A stretch of 64,000 bases of DNA, taken from contig JAJHZJ010000496.1 of NCBI GenBank assembly GCA_023548195.1, forward strand, positions 4,580,501 through 4,644,500, in the 5' to 3' direction. The notes under the pieces were generated by a model that saw only the letters and a list, made by a program, of their open reading frames with translations, had not been told where the DNA came from and searched no databases. The translations under genes and the position numbers were made by a program. Shown here in pieces: positions 22,745 to 33,723 of this stretch; within the stretch, counting starts at the first letter, position 1, and each line of letters starts with the position of its first letter. The DNA is from Bettongia penicillata ogilbyi (lineage: Eukaryota > Chordata > Mammalia > Diprotodontia > Potoroidae).

Positions 22745-23140
22745 CTGTCTTAAGTCAAGTGAATGTGTTTACTAAGTGTTTACCATGTGCCAGGAACTAT
22801 GCTAAGCTGGGGATACAAAGGAAGGACAAAACACTCTCTTTTCTTAAGAAGAAATATTTTCCAAGGAGAGATATAAGATAAAAAGAGAGACCAAGAAGAA
22901 CAAGATGTTTTTCCTGCTTATATTCTAATTGGAGAGAAAATATACAAATAACTAAGTGCAAAGAAGATACACATGGGGTAAATCGGTGATAACATCAGAG
23001 GGAAGGCACTAGCACTATGGAGAATCAGGAAAGGGTTCCTTCCAGAGATGGGGCTTTAGCTAGATCTGAAGGAAACCAGGAAAGTCAGGAGGCAAAGACA
23101 AGGATCAAGAGAATTACAGGCATGGTGGAGAGTCATTTCA
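22745..23140 (-). mobile_element. L2 LINE, longer 3' fragment
   Basis: Antisense L2 from 'gtttaccatgtgccaggaac' through 'agggttccttccagagatgg' and 'gctagatctgaaggaaacca'. It reaches about 400 bp into the element. Confidence 0.7.
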
Positions 23141-23319
23141 TGGGCATTCGTACTTTTTGCCTCGTTTTAGTAGTTCTGGAGGATTACTTTGGGTTCGTTA
23201 AGAACATATTAAACCAAAAGAACTTGCTCATAAAAGAAAATCCTATATTTTGTGAGGTTTTACAAACTAGATTGTTGAGCTGATGAATTTTACAAGGTGC
23301 TACATAAAGGGTCTTTGTA

Positions 23320-23535
23320 TAAGATTTCAACATCAGTAAGATGTAGCTTCAAATCCTGCCTTTGATGGCTATTGGAAGTGTTCCTATTGGTAAATTACTT
23401 AACTTCTATGAGAACTAGGTTTCTTCATCAATAAAATGGAGGTTATAATACCTAGATCAAATGATCGTATGTGTTCATTATTTTGGAAATCTTCAAATAA
23501 AACAAAATGTCAACTATTATTATGGTTTATTATTA
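23320..23535 (+). mobile_element. MIR/CORE-SINE type element
   Basis: 'cttcaaatcctgcctttgat', 'aggtttcttcatcaataaaa' and 'aaaatgtcaactattattat' in SINE order, with a TTA-rich tail. Confidence 0.6.
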
Positions 23536-23744
23536 TGGTTATTAGGGTTACTAGTGGGCTCTTCAACAATGGGTTGGGTTGGAGTTGTTTTCAGATAACT
23601 TTAAGCTAGGCATCATTGAATGAATCCTTCTGGATATGTGGCTTATACATCTATATTTGTGTGTATGTACATCATGGCCAGAATTTAGAGTGCTCTCCAC
23701 TCATTCTAAAAATGCTCAACATTTACTTAGCACTTTAAATGTGG

Positions 23745-23990
23745 CAATGTAATTGAAGTCACAGCACATAAGGCATTAGACCTGGAGCTGGGGAACCCGA
23801 GTTCAAATATGACCCTCAACATCTACTAGCTGTGTTACCCTGGACAAGTCATTTAACTTTGTTTGCCTCAGCTCTTCCTCTGTAAAATGAGTTGGAAAAA
23901 GAAATGGCAAAACACTCTACTATCTTTGCTAAGAAAACCCCAGATGAGGCCACAGAGAGTCAGATCCAACTAAAATGGCTCAACAACAAA
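23745..23990 (+). mobile_element. marsupial tRNA-type SINE, near complete
   Basis: 'cattagacctggagctgggg', a B-box-like 'gagttcaaatatgac', 'ctagctgtgttaccctggac', 'ggaaaaagaaatggcaaaac' and 'tggctcaacaacaa' at the 3' end. Same family as 24877-25135. Confidence 0.8.
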
Positions 23991-23999
23991 AATCCATAC

Positions 24000-24160
24000 A
24001 ACCTTGTGGCATAGATATTCCAGGCATCATTATCTGCATTTCACAAATGAGGAACTGAGACCCAGAGATTTTAAGTGACTTACCCATATTATCGCATCGA
24101 ATCTTAGACAGGATTTAAACTTCCATCTTTCTGGTTCCCAGTTTACTGTTGCATCTATTG
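24000..24160 (-). mobile_element. MIR-type SINE
   Basis: 'catttcacaaatgaggaact', 'ttaagtgacttacccatatt' and 'ggatttaaacttccatcttt'. Confidence 0.65.
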
Positions 24161-24224
24161 ACCATCTACAAAGCCCCACATCTGCTATGAATAACCAAGT
24201 AATTTCAGATCTTGAGGTCATAGC

Positions 24225-24425
24225 ATCACAGATTTAGAACTGGAAAGGACTTTAGAGGCTGTCTCATCTAACACCCTCATTTCTAGATGAACCTGAGCCT
24301 CAGTGAGTTAAATGACTTGTCCAAAGTCAAGGAGTTAGTAATTGTTAGAGGACAAATTTAGGCCCAAGTTTTCTGCCTTCAAATCTAATTTTCTTTCTAT
24401 TCCACTATACTGGTTGCCTTTTCTT
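24225..24425 (-). mobile_element. MIR3-like SINE
   Basis: 'cagatttagaactggaaagg', 'tttctagatgaacctgagcc' and 'ttctattccactatactggt', a recurrent mammalian SINE layout also seen at 28385, 37078, 51145 and 59150. Confidence 0.65.
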
Positions 24426-24876
24426 ACTCCCTATCTCAGCCCAATGCTGCCTCAGTCTAGGAATATTTTAACTGTTGGTTAAGGCTCTGATACTTGGTCC
24501 CTTGGAAAGCATATTTCATTCACCCATACAATATGTATTAACTTCTTATTCTTTTTCTCCACTAGAAAATTAACACAAACCTTGGGAAACAAATATGAGA
24601 CATGGTGGTAGTACAGATTGGAAGTGCGATGGGTAAATACCTATGAAAGACATGTTTAAAAATCTGACAACAGAGTTTTATCTGCTTGAGCTACAGACAC
24701 AAAAGTCTCAGTAAATCATCATCTAGACTGCTTATGGACAGAAATGAGCATGCACTAATATCCCAGATTTAAAGCAGAAAGGGACATTGGAAGTGATAAC
24801 TTGAACCCTAGCCAAAACATATGTTCTTTCCAATTTTCTCAGTTGTACAGAGGAGATATATACAGTTAACTTTCTA
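24426..24876. other. unassigned DNA
   Basis: No repeat or gene recognised. Confidence 0.35.
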
Positions 24877-25138
24877 AGAAGGGCAGCTAGGTGGCACAGT
24901 GGATTGACTGTCCAGTTTGGAGTTAGGAAGAATTATCTTCCTGAGTTTAAATGCAGGCTCAGATTCTTATAAGCTGTGTGACCCTGGGCAAGTCACAACG
25001 CTGTTTACCTTAATTTTCTCATCTGTAAAATGACTTGGAGAAGAAAATGGCAAACCATTCCAGTGTTCTTGCCAAGAAAACCCTAGATGGGGTTATGGAG
25101 AGTCAGACAGAACTGAAAACAACTCAGCAACAGTAAAA
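24877..25138 (+). mobile_element. full-length marsupial tRNA-type SINE
   Basis: The best-preserved SINE in the window. It starts with 'gggcagctaggtggcacagt' (tRNA-like head with the A box), has a B-box-like 'gagtttaaatgcagg', then 'gctgtgtgaccctgggcaag', 'gtaaaatgacttggagaaga', 'cttgccaagaaaaccctaga' and 'actgaaaacaactcagcaac'. This layout is characteristic of abundant marsupial SINEs and is the strongest marker for a marsupial source. Confidence 0.88.
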
Positions 25139-25209
25139 TCTCTCCAAGAATGTCAGGTGATGATCTGCATAGGCAGAGGCAGTATCCTCACTGGGAGTTC
25201 CCTATACAA

Positions 25210-25460
25210 ATAAAATGATCACATATGTACCCATTCATTTACACACAAATATGAACATATACATGTATATATGTAATATATCCAAAGTACACATATATAA
25301 GCAGTGCATGTTTTCATGTAAATATACTATTATATACATAACCTATAAATATGTATGCACATGCCCATGTATCTATATATTCATCCAGGTATATATTCAC
25401 ATGTGTATATATGCTATATATTATATACAATCAGCTGTATGTTGTGATATATAATATGCA
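25210..25460. repeat. TA/CA-rich low-complexity tract
   Basis: Imperfect ATAT, ACAT and TGTA units. The Y/I/C-rich frames over it are artefacts. Confidence 0.8.
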
Positions 25461-25554
25461 GAAATGTACTATTTATTACTGTCTAATGATGCAGATTTTT
25501 ATACTAAGACTACTGAACTTGGAAATATATTATTAGAATATAAGTCTCAGTTAT

Positions 25555-25700
25555 AAAACTTTCCAGATTGGGGACCTACAGCAAGTCATGTGACCCTTTT
25601 GAACTTTAATTTCCCTCTCTTTAAAATAGAGATAATGATGATTGTGGCTCATCTGCATGACACTCTGAAGTTTACCAAGGACTGTATGTTATCTTAGTTC
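25555..25700 (+). mobile_element. SINE 3' fragment
   Basis: 'gcaagtcatgtgaccctttt' and 'taatttccctctctttaaaa', then 'tgaagtttaccaaggactgt'. Confidence 0.55.
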
Positions 25701-25704
25701 ATCC

Positions 25705-25915
25705 CTGCTGGCACAGTGGCAAGAGTGTTGCTTTGGAGTCATATGATCTGAGTTCAAATTCTGCTTCTAAAATTTTCTACCTCTGTACTCTTGGGTAACT
25801 CATTTAACCTCTGATGATCTCCTCTGTTATCTGAGGGGGTGGATAGTAGAGGTGCTTGGAATATATGGTCATTAACGTCTTGTCTGTCTCTAAATCTATA
25901 TTCCTTAACTAACAA
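25705..25915 (+). mobile_element. MIR/CORE-SINE type element
   Basis: 'ggcacagtggcaagagtgtt', 'ctgagttcaaattctgcttc' and 'taacgtcttgtctgtctcta'. Confidence 0.7.
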
Positions 25916-26039
25916 CCCACTAAGGAAGATATTCCGGTATTGTTAGCTCTGGAAAGGTAATCTTCATTCCTTTCCTCCCTGGGTGGTTGTGGGGGAGGAT
26001 CTTGATAACCTGCAAAGTGCTATAGCAAATGGAGGTATA

Positions 26040-26429
26040 ATTATATTTTTCTTTTGTTATAGATCAAACGTGTTTCCATAGGTTTTAAAAATGATTTTGT
26101 GCTATCTTTTTGTCATTCCGCGTGTCTTTGAGGTGAGAGGGTTATTTTTCTTTATTGTTGTTGTATGGTTTTTTTCCCTTTAAAATAAATTATCTTTTGG
26201 AGCTTAACCAAAGGATTCCTGAAAATATCAACTAAATTGCATTAAACCAAGTGCCATTGTTAATCTTTCTTAATAGGCTCTGACAAACATGGAGTTAAGC
26301 TACCAATGTATCTTTCTGGTTTTTTTTCTATCTTCTATCATCAAGAAATGTCCAAAAAAAAAATTTATTTTCCTTGTTTTGTCCTTGTTAACTTTTAGGT
26401 GATGACATTATAGGGCAGTTGAGGCAGCA
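26040..26429. other. unassigned AT-rich DNA
   Basis: Single-copy-looking, with no repeat signature. The segment 26200-26300 ('ttaaccaaaggattcctg') is a possible conserved noncoding stretch. Confidence 0.3.
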
Positions 26430-26850
26430 GACATGGCAATAAAACGATTTAAATCTCTGTTCCCATTCTCTCCTTTCTCCAGTCCCTGCCTCAACTGTTG
26501 CCCAAATGGCCATTCATGGCCATGCCACCCATTATTCTTTGGTGGCTCCCTCTTGCCTTATGGACAACATCTCCCTCTCTACTTTGACCTTTGAGGCCTG
26601 ACAAAACATGGCTCCCAGCAGCCTTTCCAGGCTGACTTCAGACCCCTTCTCTTCATGCCTTCTATGTCCAAGTGGCACAAATTGCTGTTGCTCTTATGTG
26701 ACATTCCACCTCTGACTTCCATGTACAGCAATTTCTGGAGTGCATTTACTCCTCTCCTTTACCTATTTGAATTTTTCACTTTTCCCCAGGCATTTATCAG
26801 AAGCTACCTCCTCCAGGAAGTCTTTCTTAATCGCCCTCATTCATAGCATT
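26430..26850 (+). mobile_element. L2 LINE internal fragment (sense)
   Basis: Plus-strand L2: 'ggctccctcttgccttatgg', 'tctccctctctactttgacc', 'ctccttcaggaagtct'-type block at 26807-26826 ('ctacctcctccaggaagtct'). This is the region upstream of the L2 3'UTR. The 63-codon frame here is a relic of the L2 3' coding end. Confidence 0.7.
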
Positions 26851-26940
26851 ATCAACTGAGATCTAGAAAGGAACTTAGAGTCTAACCTCTTCATTTTATG
26901 ACTTGCCCTGGTCACACTGCTGGGGCATGTCAGAGGCAAA
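26850..26940 (-). mobile_element. MIR3-like SINE fragment
   Basis: 'gagatctagaaaggaactta' and 'ccttttcattttatgact'-like sequence, interrupted on the right by the ATG microsatellite. Confidence 0.5.
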
Positions 26941-26994
26941 ATGATGATGATGATGATGACGACGATGACGATGATGATGATGATGATGATGATG
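26939..26994 (+). repeat. (ATG)n/(ACG)n trinucleotide microsatellite
   Basis: About 18 GAT/GAC units. In one frame they read as a poly-Asp run, which makes a 60-codon artefact. Confidence 0.97.
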
Positions 26995-27195
26995 AGTGCT
27001 TACTATGTATAGGCACTGTGCTGAGCACTTTGTATTTATTATCTCATTTGATCCTCATAACAGTCCTGGGAGGTAGGTAATATTACCATTCCTATTTTAC
27101 AGATCAGGAAATGGAGATAAACAGAGGTTAAGTGACTCACCCAGGACCACACTGCTTAAGTGTCTGAGGCTGGATTTGAACCTGGGTCTTCTTGA
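26995..27195 (-). mobile_element. MIR-type SINE
   Basis: Full inverted layout: 'gcttactatgtataggcact', 'gatcctcataacagtcctgg', 'attttacagatcaggaaatg', 'taagtgactcacccaggacc' and 'gatttgaacctgggtcttct'. Confidence 0.8.
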
Positions 27196-27213
27196 TTAAA
27201 TTCAACACACTTT

Positions 27214-27560
27214 GCATCCATCCATCCATCCATCCATCCATCCATCCATCCATCCATCCATCTCTGTCTGTCTGTCTGCCTATCTTACTTTCCCTCCCTC
27301 TTTTGTCTCTTCTCTCTCTCTCTCTCTTTTCTGTCTCTGCTTCAGTCTCTCCATCTCCATTTGTCTCACTCTACCTCCTCATGCTCCTCCTCCTCATCCT
27401 TCTTCTCCTCCTCCTCCTCCTCTTACTCCTCCTCCTTTCTCCATTCCATCTCTTTCTGTCTTTCCATCTTTCTGTCTCACTTTCTTTCCCTCCCTCCTCT
27501 CTCTGTCTCTGTCTGTCTTTTTCAATGTCTGTCTCCTTACATTTTCTCAGTCATTTAGAT
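27214..27560 (+). repeat. (CATC)n followed by a long polypyrimidine tract
   Basis: (CATC)n at 27214-27262, a short (CTGT)n, then about 280 bp of almost unbroken C/T with (CTC)n and (TCT)n segments. The opposite strand is polypurine, so triplex (H-DNA) is possible. All Ser/Pro/Leu-rich frames here are low-complexity artefacts. Confidence 0.92.
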
Positions 27561-27690
27561 GTGATATCCCCCAGTAGAACATAAATTCCTTGAAAGCAGA
27601 ATATGCTTTATTTTTGGTCCCTGTAACACCAATATGGAGTACATTATCCAGGACATAAAAAGCACAAAATAAATCCTTGTTGAAATTTTT
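27561..27690 (+). mobile_element. L2 LINE 3' terminus (sense)
   Basis: 'gtagaacataaattccttga', 'tttatttttggtccctgtaa' and 'cataaaaagcacaaaataaa' match the L2 3' end. Confidence 0.65.
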
Positions 27691-27985
27691 CACTGACTTG
27701 TGACTTCCTTTTATTTGAATATGTCTCCATCTAAAAAAAATGGAGGTGGTAATATTACAGTCCTACAAGGGTCTCTGAAATGAAGGAGTCATCTATCTAT
27801 GAAATACATTGAGATCAGGATTCTTTCCCTTTTGTCTTTATATTTCTAACTCTTAGCAGAATACCTGGAACAAATGAAATACTTGATAAAAACCTATTTG
27901 AAAAACATCATCTTTTCTCAGAGATACATAGCCCATTATAATTCAATAGAAATCATTGTCTAATCTTTTTTCCCCACAGGGTTTT
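27691..27985. other. unassigned DNA
   Basis: No repeat or gene recognised. Confidence 0.3.
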
Positions 27986-27989
27986 AAAG

Positions 27990-28095
27990 CTTAGTTAGAC
28001 TTTAAGTGATTTGAACAAGGTCATGCAGCTAGTTAGTGACAGACAAGACTCAAATTCAGTTGTCCTGATCTCACACATCACTCTGTTCAGTATAT
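27990..28095 (-). mobile_element. MIR-type SINE fragment
   Basis: 'taagtgatttgaacaaggtc', 'atgcagctagttagtgacag' and 'caaattcagttgtcctgatc'. Confidence 0.6.
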
Positions 28096-28384
28096 CTTCC
28101 AAAGTTTTTTGTTTTTGTGTATATCATCAAAGCTAATAAAAAGGAAAACACTCTGGGGTAGTCTGAAGTAATAGTTAACTCCCAAAACTTTCTTTCTCTT
28201 TTTCTTTTTCAATATACTTGTAAATCATATTTGCATCTGTTTTTGGTTTCTAATTATTTACTATTACTTAGGATAATATTTAATATATGGAACTAAAAAT
28301 TCTGATGGAAAGGGATAAAGTTAATGGACAAAGATTTTCTCCAATGGGGAGGCCTGAAACTTTAGGGATTACTCAAGCTTTAGA

Positions 28385-28555
28385 AAACAGACTTTCAGGT
28401 CATCTAGTGTACCCCTCTTCTCCACTGTAAAGTTGATGAAATCAGCACCCTAGGAAGTTAAGTGATTTGCCCATTCTCATGCAGATAAGGAAGCAGCAAA
28501 GCTGAGATTCGAACCCAAGTCCTCTGACTATAATTGCAGTACTCCTTTAAATGAC
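28385..28555 (-). mobile_element. MIR3-like SINE
   Basis: 'caggtcatctagtgtacccc', 'gttaagtgatttgcccattc' and 'gattcgaacccaagtcctct'. Confidence 0.65.
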
Positions 28556-29345
28556 TGTGTTAGCAAATAATTGAGAATGGGTATGGAGCTTGGTCTTTTG
28601 TGATTCACAATTGTAAATGAGGGAAGGGATGGTCATGGTGGCAGAATCCCAAGTTTCTCATTACAATGATCATACCACTCTTCTTTCCTGCTCCTAGAAC
28701 AAAGAGAAACTGATCTCAAAAGTGAATTGAAAGTTTCAAAGTCATCCAAGGAAATGAGTAATCCCACTCTGTGATAGACTCGGTTTCAGACTTTACCCCA
28801 ACTTCCAGAAAGGATTCCAAACAGCTTACAAAATGAAACACAATATAAAAGTGGACAGTTACACACCCACACACACACTGGAGCTTAGATAGAAGCCAGC
28901 TAAAGAGACCAAAGAAAGAGCTGTCACCAGGTACCCAAGATAAGCTAATTGCTGCAACTGAGCTTTGAATTGAGCTCTAAATTTCTTGGCAGCAAAGCTG
29001 AAGAAGTGAAATGCACTGGTTTATATAGCTCTTGTTGTTAAGAAAAGACAACAGAAAAAATCATCTGGGGAAAGAATCTTTTACCTGCCACCAAGTTCTA
29101 GGAGTTTCCTCCTATAGCAGAACCTAACACAAAGACATTAACTTGTATAATGGGAGCTGTCCTATTTTGCAAAAGTCATGGAAACCTGGCCCCCCAGGGG
29201 ATGCTGCTTACGCTAGCTCTATCAGAGTTGAGAGGAGCATTCAGTCCTAAGTCACTGAAGGCATTTCTGTGGGAAACTGATATAAGAACCCAATCACTTG
29301 GCTTTACAATGCTCTATCTTTTTAAAAGTTTTATTTCACATTTTA
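28556..29345. other. unassigned DNA
   Basis: About 0.8 kb without a recognised repeat. Mixed composition and no exon signature. Confidence 0.35.
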
Positions 29346-29602
29346 GAAATCATTATTGTTCTTAATTCAGCTATACCTACCTCTTTGTGACCCTATTTCA
29401 GTTTTGTTCTTTTGGCAAAGATATTAGAATCGTTGCCATTTCCTTTTCCAACTCATTTTACAGATGAGGATACTGCAGCAAGAAGGTTAAGTGACTTCCC
29501 TATGGTCATACAACTAGTAAGAGTCTGAGGCCAGATCTGAATTCATGCCTTCTTGACTCCAGGCTTAGTGTTCTATCCACTTTGTAATCTAGGTGCCCTT
29601 TA
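29346..29602 (-). mobile_element. marsupial tRNA-type SINE, near complete
   Basis: Reverse orientation: 'cctctttgtgaccctatttc', 'ttcttttggcaaagatatta', 'ccaactcattttacagatga', 'gttaagtgacttccctatgg' and the inverted head 'gttctatccactttgtaatc' / 'taggtgccctt'. Confidence 0.82.
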
Positions 29603-29629
29603 AACTGATAAGCATTAGTTTTCTTTCCT

Positions 29630-29830
29630 TTTCAATTCCTCCCTTTGGAAAAAATAGAAAAAAACAATAAGACAAATATGTAGAATTGCAAAACAAATTC
29701 CTGCACTGGTCATGTCTAAAATGTGTCTCATTTTATACTCTACAACCTTTTTCTCTCTGTCAGGAGGCACAGAGTATGCTTATTATCAGTCTTCTGGAAC
29801 TGTGATTGGTGAACGATGTATTTTAATATG
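29630..29830 (-). mobile_element. L1 3' fragment
   Basis: Resembles 1-160: 'caaaacaaattcctgcactg', 'gtcatgtctaaaatgtgtct' versus 'caaatcaacacacttgccat'. Assigned to the same L1 3'UTR subfamily. Confidence 0.45.
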
Positions 29831-30545
29831 GGTCTAGAACTTAGAGAATCTAGAAGAAGGAATAGTTAACATGTCTGTTAGACTCTTTCAAACAGCAGAG
29901 TTCTTAAGTAAGCCTTTGGTAAGTGCTGGGCCACATATTCAACTCATGGTTTAATTCATTGTTGAGCACCTGAAATAGTATATTCTGTAGTGCTGATTAA
30001 AGGGGGAACTATGCTTTAGATGTAGTAGGTTTCTGGGAAGCAGAGATGCCATTTTGTTGGAAAAATGTCAGAGCTGGACATACTCCGATGGAGAATGAGT
30101 AGCGGCAGTCCAATTCTAGGATCATTTTTTTTCTTCAAAAAAAGAACTTGGTTATTATGTGCATGGATAATAACTCAGTTCTACTACTGTGTCAACCACA
30201 TGCTAAAAAATATACTTAGTGCATTAGATTCAAAGACAAAAATGACAGTCTCCACCTTCAACCGGCTTGTGTTCTTTGCCAAACAACATTGGTATTCATG
30301 TTGTGGGGAGAGGAAGCCCGATAGAGTTCATAGGCAAGCACAGAGGGCATGGCATCAATGCCTTAGACACTGGCCTAGGAAGCTCTTGCCTATTACTGAG
30401 GGCAGCTGAGATAAGATTGGCTGACTATATGGGCATTTCTACCCAGGGCTACCATAGTCAGCACATTTGAGGAAATAGGAATGTCTTGCATATTTATAGG
30501 CTCTTGTGAGTTCTTTGTAGCTTTCCCTCCATTTTGTTTGAGTGA
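29831..30545. other. unassigned DNA with an L2-like trace
   Basis: A weak antisense L2 trace is visible at 30175-30260 ('tgtgtcaaccacatgctaaa', 'gcattagattcaaagacaaa'). Nothing else is assignable. The 114-codon frame at 30065-30409 has no supporting feature. Confidence 0.3.
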
Positions 30546-30567
30546 TAAAATGAAGACTGTCCTTAAT

Positions 30568-30652
30568 CTGAAATATATGTATATGTATATATGTGTACAT
30601 ATATACATATGTATGTATATATGTATATATATATGTGTGTGTGTGTGTGTAG
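30568..30652. repeat. TA/TG microsatellite
   Basis: Imperfect TATG/TATA units ending in (TG)n at 30634-30650. Confidence 0.9.
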
Positions 30653-30794
30653 GTAGCTAGCCTGACTGCTGGTGTAGGAGCTGATAGCTCTTTTGCTTAT
30701 ATTTGAAGCCCAGAAGTGAACCATATCCTAATGTTCCCTTGCTGAGGGTAAGGTGGGGAGGAGATGCTGCACCTACCAGTCAGGGTCTTTACCT

Positions 30795-30843
30795 TACACC
30801 ATTAGAATATGAGCTACTTGAGGGCAGCCTTTCTGCTTTTGAC
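30795..30843 (+). mobile_element. L2 LINE 3' end, left half
   Basis: 'tagaatatgagctacttgag' and 'ggcagcctttctgcttttga', the start of the classic L2 3' terminus. It is interrupted by HAL1-B and continues at 33725. Confidence 0.75.
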
Positions 30844-30846
30844 TTT
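30833..30846 (+). repeat. target-site duplication, left copy (HAL1-B)
   Basis: ctgcttttgacttt, repeated exactly at 33724-33737. The last T's merge with the element's antisense A-tail. Confidence 0.85.
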
Positions 30847-31683
30847 TTTTTTTTAAATATTTATTTATTTATTTAATTTTTTACATTCATTTTCACAAAA
30901 TTTTGGGTTCCAAATTTTCTCCCCTTTTATCTCCTCCCCCCACCCCAATACCCCAAGCAATCTAATTTTCCCTATCTCCAATCCACCCTCTCTTCTGTCA
31001 TCCCTCCCTTCTCTTGTCTCCATCTTCTCTTTTCTCCTGTAGGGCCAGATGACTTTCTATTCCTCATTAACTGTATAACTTCTTTCCTAGTAGCAACAAC
31101 AATACTAACCAGTTGTTCCTAAAACTTTGAGTTCCAAATTCTCCCCATCCCTCCCTCCCCACCCATTCCCTTTGGGAAGGCAGGCAATTCAATATAGGCC
31201 ATATCTGTGTAGTTTTGCAGATGACTTCCCTGATAGTCGTGTTTTGTAAGACTAACTGAATTACCCTCCATCCTAACCTGCCCCTCATTGTTTCTCTTCT
31301 ATCTTTTGATCCTGTCCCTCCCTGAGTGTTGACTTCAAATTGCTCCCTTCTCCCTTTGCCCTCCCTTCCATCATCCCCCCCTTGCTTATCTCCTTCTCCC
31401 CCACTTTCCTATACTGTAAGATAGGTTTTCATACCAAAATGAGTGTGCATTTTATTCCTTCCTTTAGTCAAATGTGATGAGGGTAAACTTCTTGGTTTTT
31501 TTTTCTCAGCTCTCCTCTTTATCCCTCTACTAAAAAGTCTCCTACTTGCCTCTTAAATGACATATAATTACCCCATTCCATTTCACCCTCTTTCCTCCCA
31601 CTACATTTCTCTCTCACCATTTACCTTAATTTCTTTTAAGATATGGTCCCATCCTATTCAATTCAATCTGTGCTTTCTGTCTC

Positions 31684-31742
31684 TGTATGTGTGTGCATGT
31701 TTGTATGTGTGTGTGCATGCATGCATGTACATGTGTGTGTAT
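31684..31742. repeat. GT-rich microsatellite in the HAL1-B 3'UTR
   Basis: TGTG/TGCA units at the position equivalent to the GT tracts of A, C and E. Confidence 0.85.
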
Positions 31743-31877
31743 GGACCCACCAACTACCCAGATACTGAAAAGTTTTAAGAGTTACAAATATGGTCTTTCC
31801 ATGTAGGAATGTAAACAGTTCACTTCTGGTAAGTCCCTTAAGACTTCTCTTTGCTGTTTACCTTTTCATGCTTCTTC

Positions 31878-32978
31878 TCATTCCTGTGTTTGGAAGTCAA
31901 ATTTTCTTTTCAGCTCTGGTCTTTTCATCAAGAATGCTTGAAGGTCCTCTATTTCATTGAAAGACCATATTTTCCCCTGAAGTATTATACTCAGTTTTGC
32001 TGGGTAGGTGATTCTTGGTTTCAGTCCTACTTCCTTTGACTTCTGGAATATCTTATTCCACGCCCTTCGATCCCTTTATGTAGAAGCTGCTAGATCTTGA
32101 GTTATCCTGATTGTATTTCCACAGTACTGGAATTGTTTCTTTCTAGCTGCTTGCAATATTTTCTCCTTGAGCTGGGAATTCTGGAATTTGGCCACAATGT
32201 TCCTAGGAGTTTCTCTTTTTGGATCTCTTTCAGGTGGTGATCGATGGATTCTTTCAATACTTATTTTGCCCTCTGGTTGTAGAATGTCAGGGCAGTTTTC
32301 CTCGATAATTTCATGGAAGATGATATGTAGGCTCTTTTTTTGATCATGACTTTCAGGTAGTCCCATAATTTTTAAATTGTCTCTCCTGGATCTATTTTCT
32401 AGGTCAGTTGTTTTTCCCATGAGATATTTCACATTCTCTTCCATTTTTTCATTCTTTGTGTTTTGTTTGGTGATTTCTTGGTTTCTCAGAAAGTCATTAC
32501 ACTCCATCTGTTCCATTCTAATTTTGAGAGAACTATTCTCTTCAGTGAGCTTTTGAACCTCTTTTTCCATTTGGCTAATTTTGCTTTTGCAAGCATTCTT
32601 CTCCTCATTGGCTTTTAGAACCTCTTTTGCCAATTGAGTGAGCCTATTTTTCAAGGTGATATTTTCTTCAGCATTTTTTTTGGGTCTCCTTTACCAAGGT
32701 ATTGACCCGTTTTCATACTTTTCTTGCATCTCTCTCATTTCTCTTCCCAGTTTTTCCTCCACCTGTCTAACTTGCTTTTCAAAATCGTTTTTGAGCTTTT
32801 CCAAGGCCTGAGCCCACCCGACATCGCCCTGGGATGTATGGGGTACCGAGGCCCCACCCTCCACGTCTTTCCCTGATGGCAAGAATATGTCCTCGTCATC
32901 AGATCCAAATGTCGGAATCATTTGCATCTGTTCAAAAAAACTTTCTATAGTCTTATTTTTCTTCCCTTTTCTAGGCAT
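31878..32978 (-). pseudogene. HAL1-B ORF1, frameshifted and stopped
   Basis: The start codon at 32976-32978 gives the family N-terminus ('MPRKGKKNK'). The frame runs 95 codons, then one A is missing in the A-run at about 32711-32715. That shifts the frame into a TAA near 32691. One extra A in the run at about 32680 restores the phase, and 192 codons are open to 32076. They cover the end of the coiled coil, the RRM ('RRDNLKIMGLPE') and half of the C-terminal domain. A TTA-to-TAA change at about 32078 removes the last ~67 codons, whose sequence is otherwise preserved to the family stop at 31878-31880. The product would have been an ORF1p-like trimeric RNA chaperone. Confidence 0.88.
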
Positions 32979-33121
32979 TTTCCCAGCCAGTTACTTGACT
33001 TCTGAGATTCCTGTCCACCCCCACCTAGATCCGCCCAGCTAGTGCTTGGGGTCTGAGATTCAAATGGGCTTTCCATGGCAAGCGGCTGCTAATGAATATG
33101 AGCTTTAGTTCTGGTGCTGGG

Positions 33122-33263
33122 GTGGGGGCAGGGCCGCCTCCCAGGCTCAGTTCCCTCAGGGGCTTTATGCAGAGACCTTCAGAAATGGAGCAGGTGGGGC
33201 AGGGCCATCTCCCAGGCTCAGCTCCCTCAGGTGGTTTATGCAGAGACCTTCAGTAATGAAGAT
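33122..33263 (-). repeat. two tandem 5'UTR monomers of HAL1-B
   Basis: Units at 33122-33193 and 33194-33263 share 'ggctca', 'ccctcagg' and 'tatgcagagaccttcag' at matching positions. They are about 72 and 70 bp long. Confidence 0.85.
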
Positions 33264-33705
33264 CCTGCCTGCTCCTGGGGGAGTCCCAGGCCTCCGTGGC
33301 TGGCCATGCCGCTGCTGCCTCCACTGCCACCCCCGCCTTTGCTTCCTCCCGAGGGGGCCCGAGTCACGGAGACACTCCGCTCCCCCTCTTGGCCAGCCGG
33401 CCGTCTCTCTCACTGACCTGTAGCTTCTGTGGGCAGAGGGACCTTCCCGGCCACCGGAGCCTCCGTCCCTGAAGCCTGCTCGGATCAGCTTCTCTGGGGC
33501 TGCGGCCAGGGCAGCGCTGGGGTGGGGTCCGCTTTCCGGGGCGCGATGGACCCTGTGGACGGCTCTCCAGGGCTCTCTGGAATGGAAATCTCTTCCACTC
33601 TGTTTCTGCACACCTTATAGTGATCCAGAACTTATGGGGATCTCTTTTTACATTAATTCTATGGGCTGTGCATTCGGAGCTTGTAAACATGCATCTTTCT
33701 ACTCC

Positions 33706-33717
33706 ACCATCTTGACT
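33706..33717 (-). promoter_or_regulatory. YY1-like box at HAL1-B 5' end
   Basis: Sense sequence tcaagatggtgg, one base off the box in C and D, about 10 bp from the element start. Confidence 0.55.
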
Positions 33718-33723
33718 CCGCCC

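Noticed and set aside
24877..25138. Possible tRNA gene
   Set aside because: A tRNA-like head is present but no cloverleaf with acceptor stem. The remainder is the known SINE body and tail.
26898..27080. Frame with a run of about 17 Asp
   Set aside because: (GAT)n microsatellite artefact.
27192..27584. Ser/Leu/Pro-rich frames of 65-130 codons in three phases
   Set aside because: Polypyrimidine low-complexity DNA, open in all phases.
33165..33690. Antisense or shifted frames of 100-148 codons in the HAL1-B 5'UTR
   Set aside because: GC-rich, stop-poor 5'UTR. Frames are not conserved in start or phase between copies.
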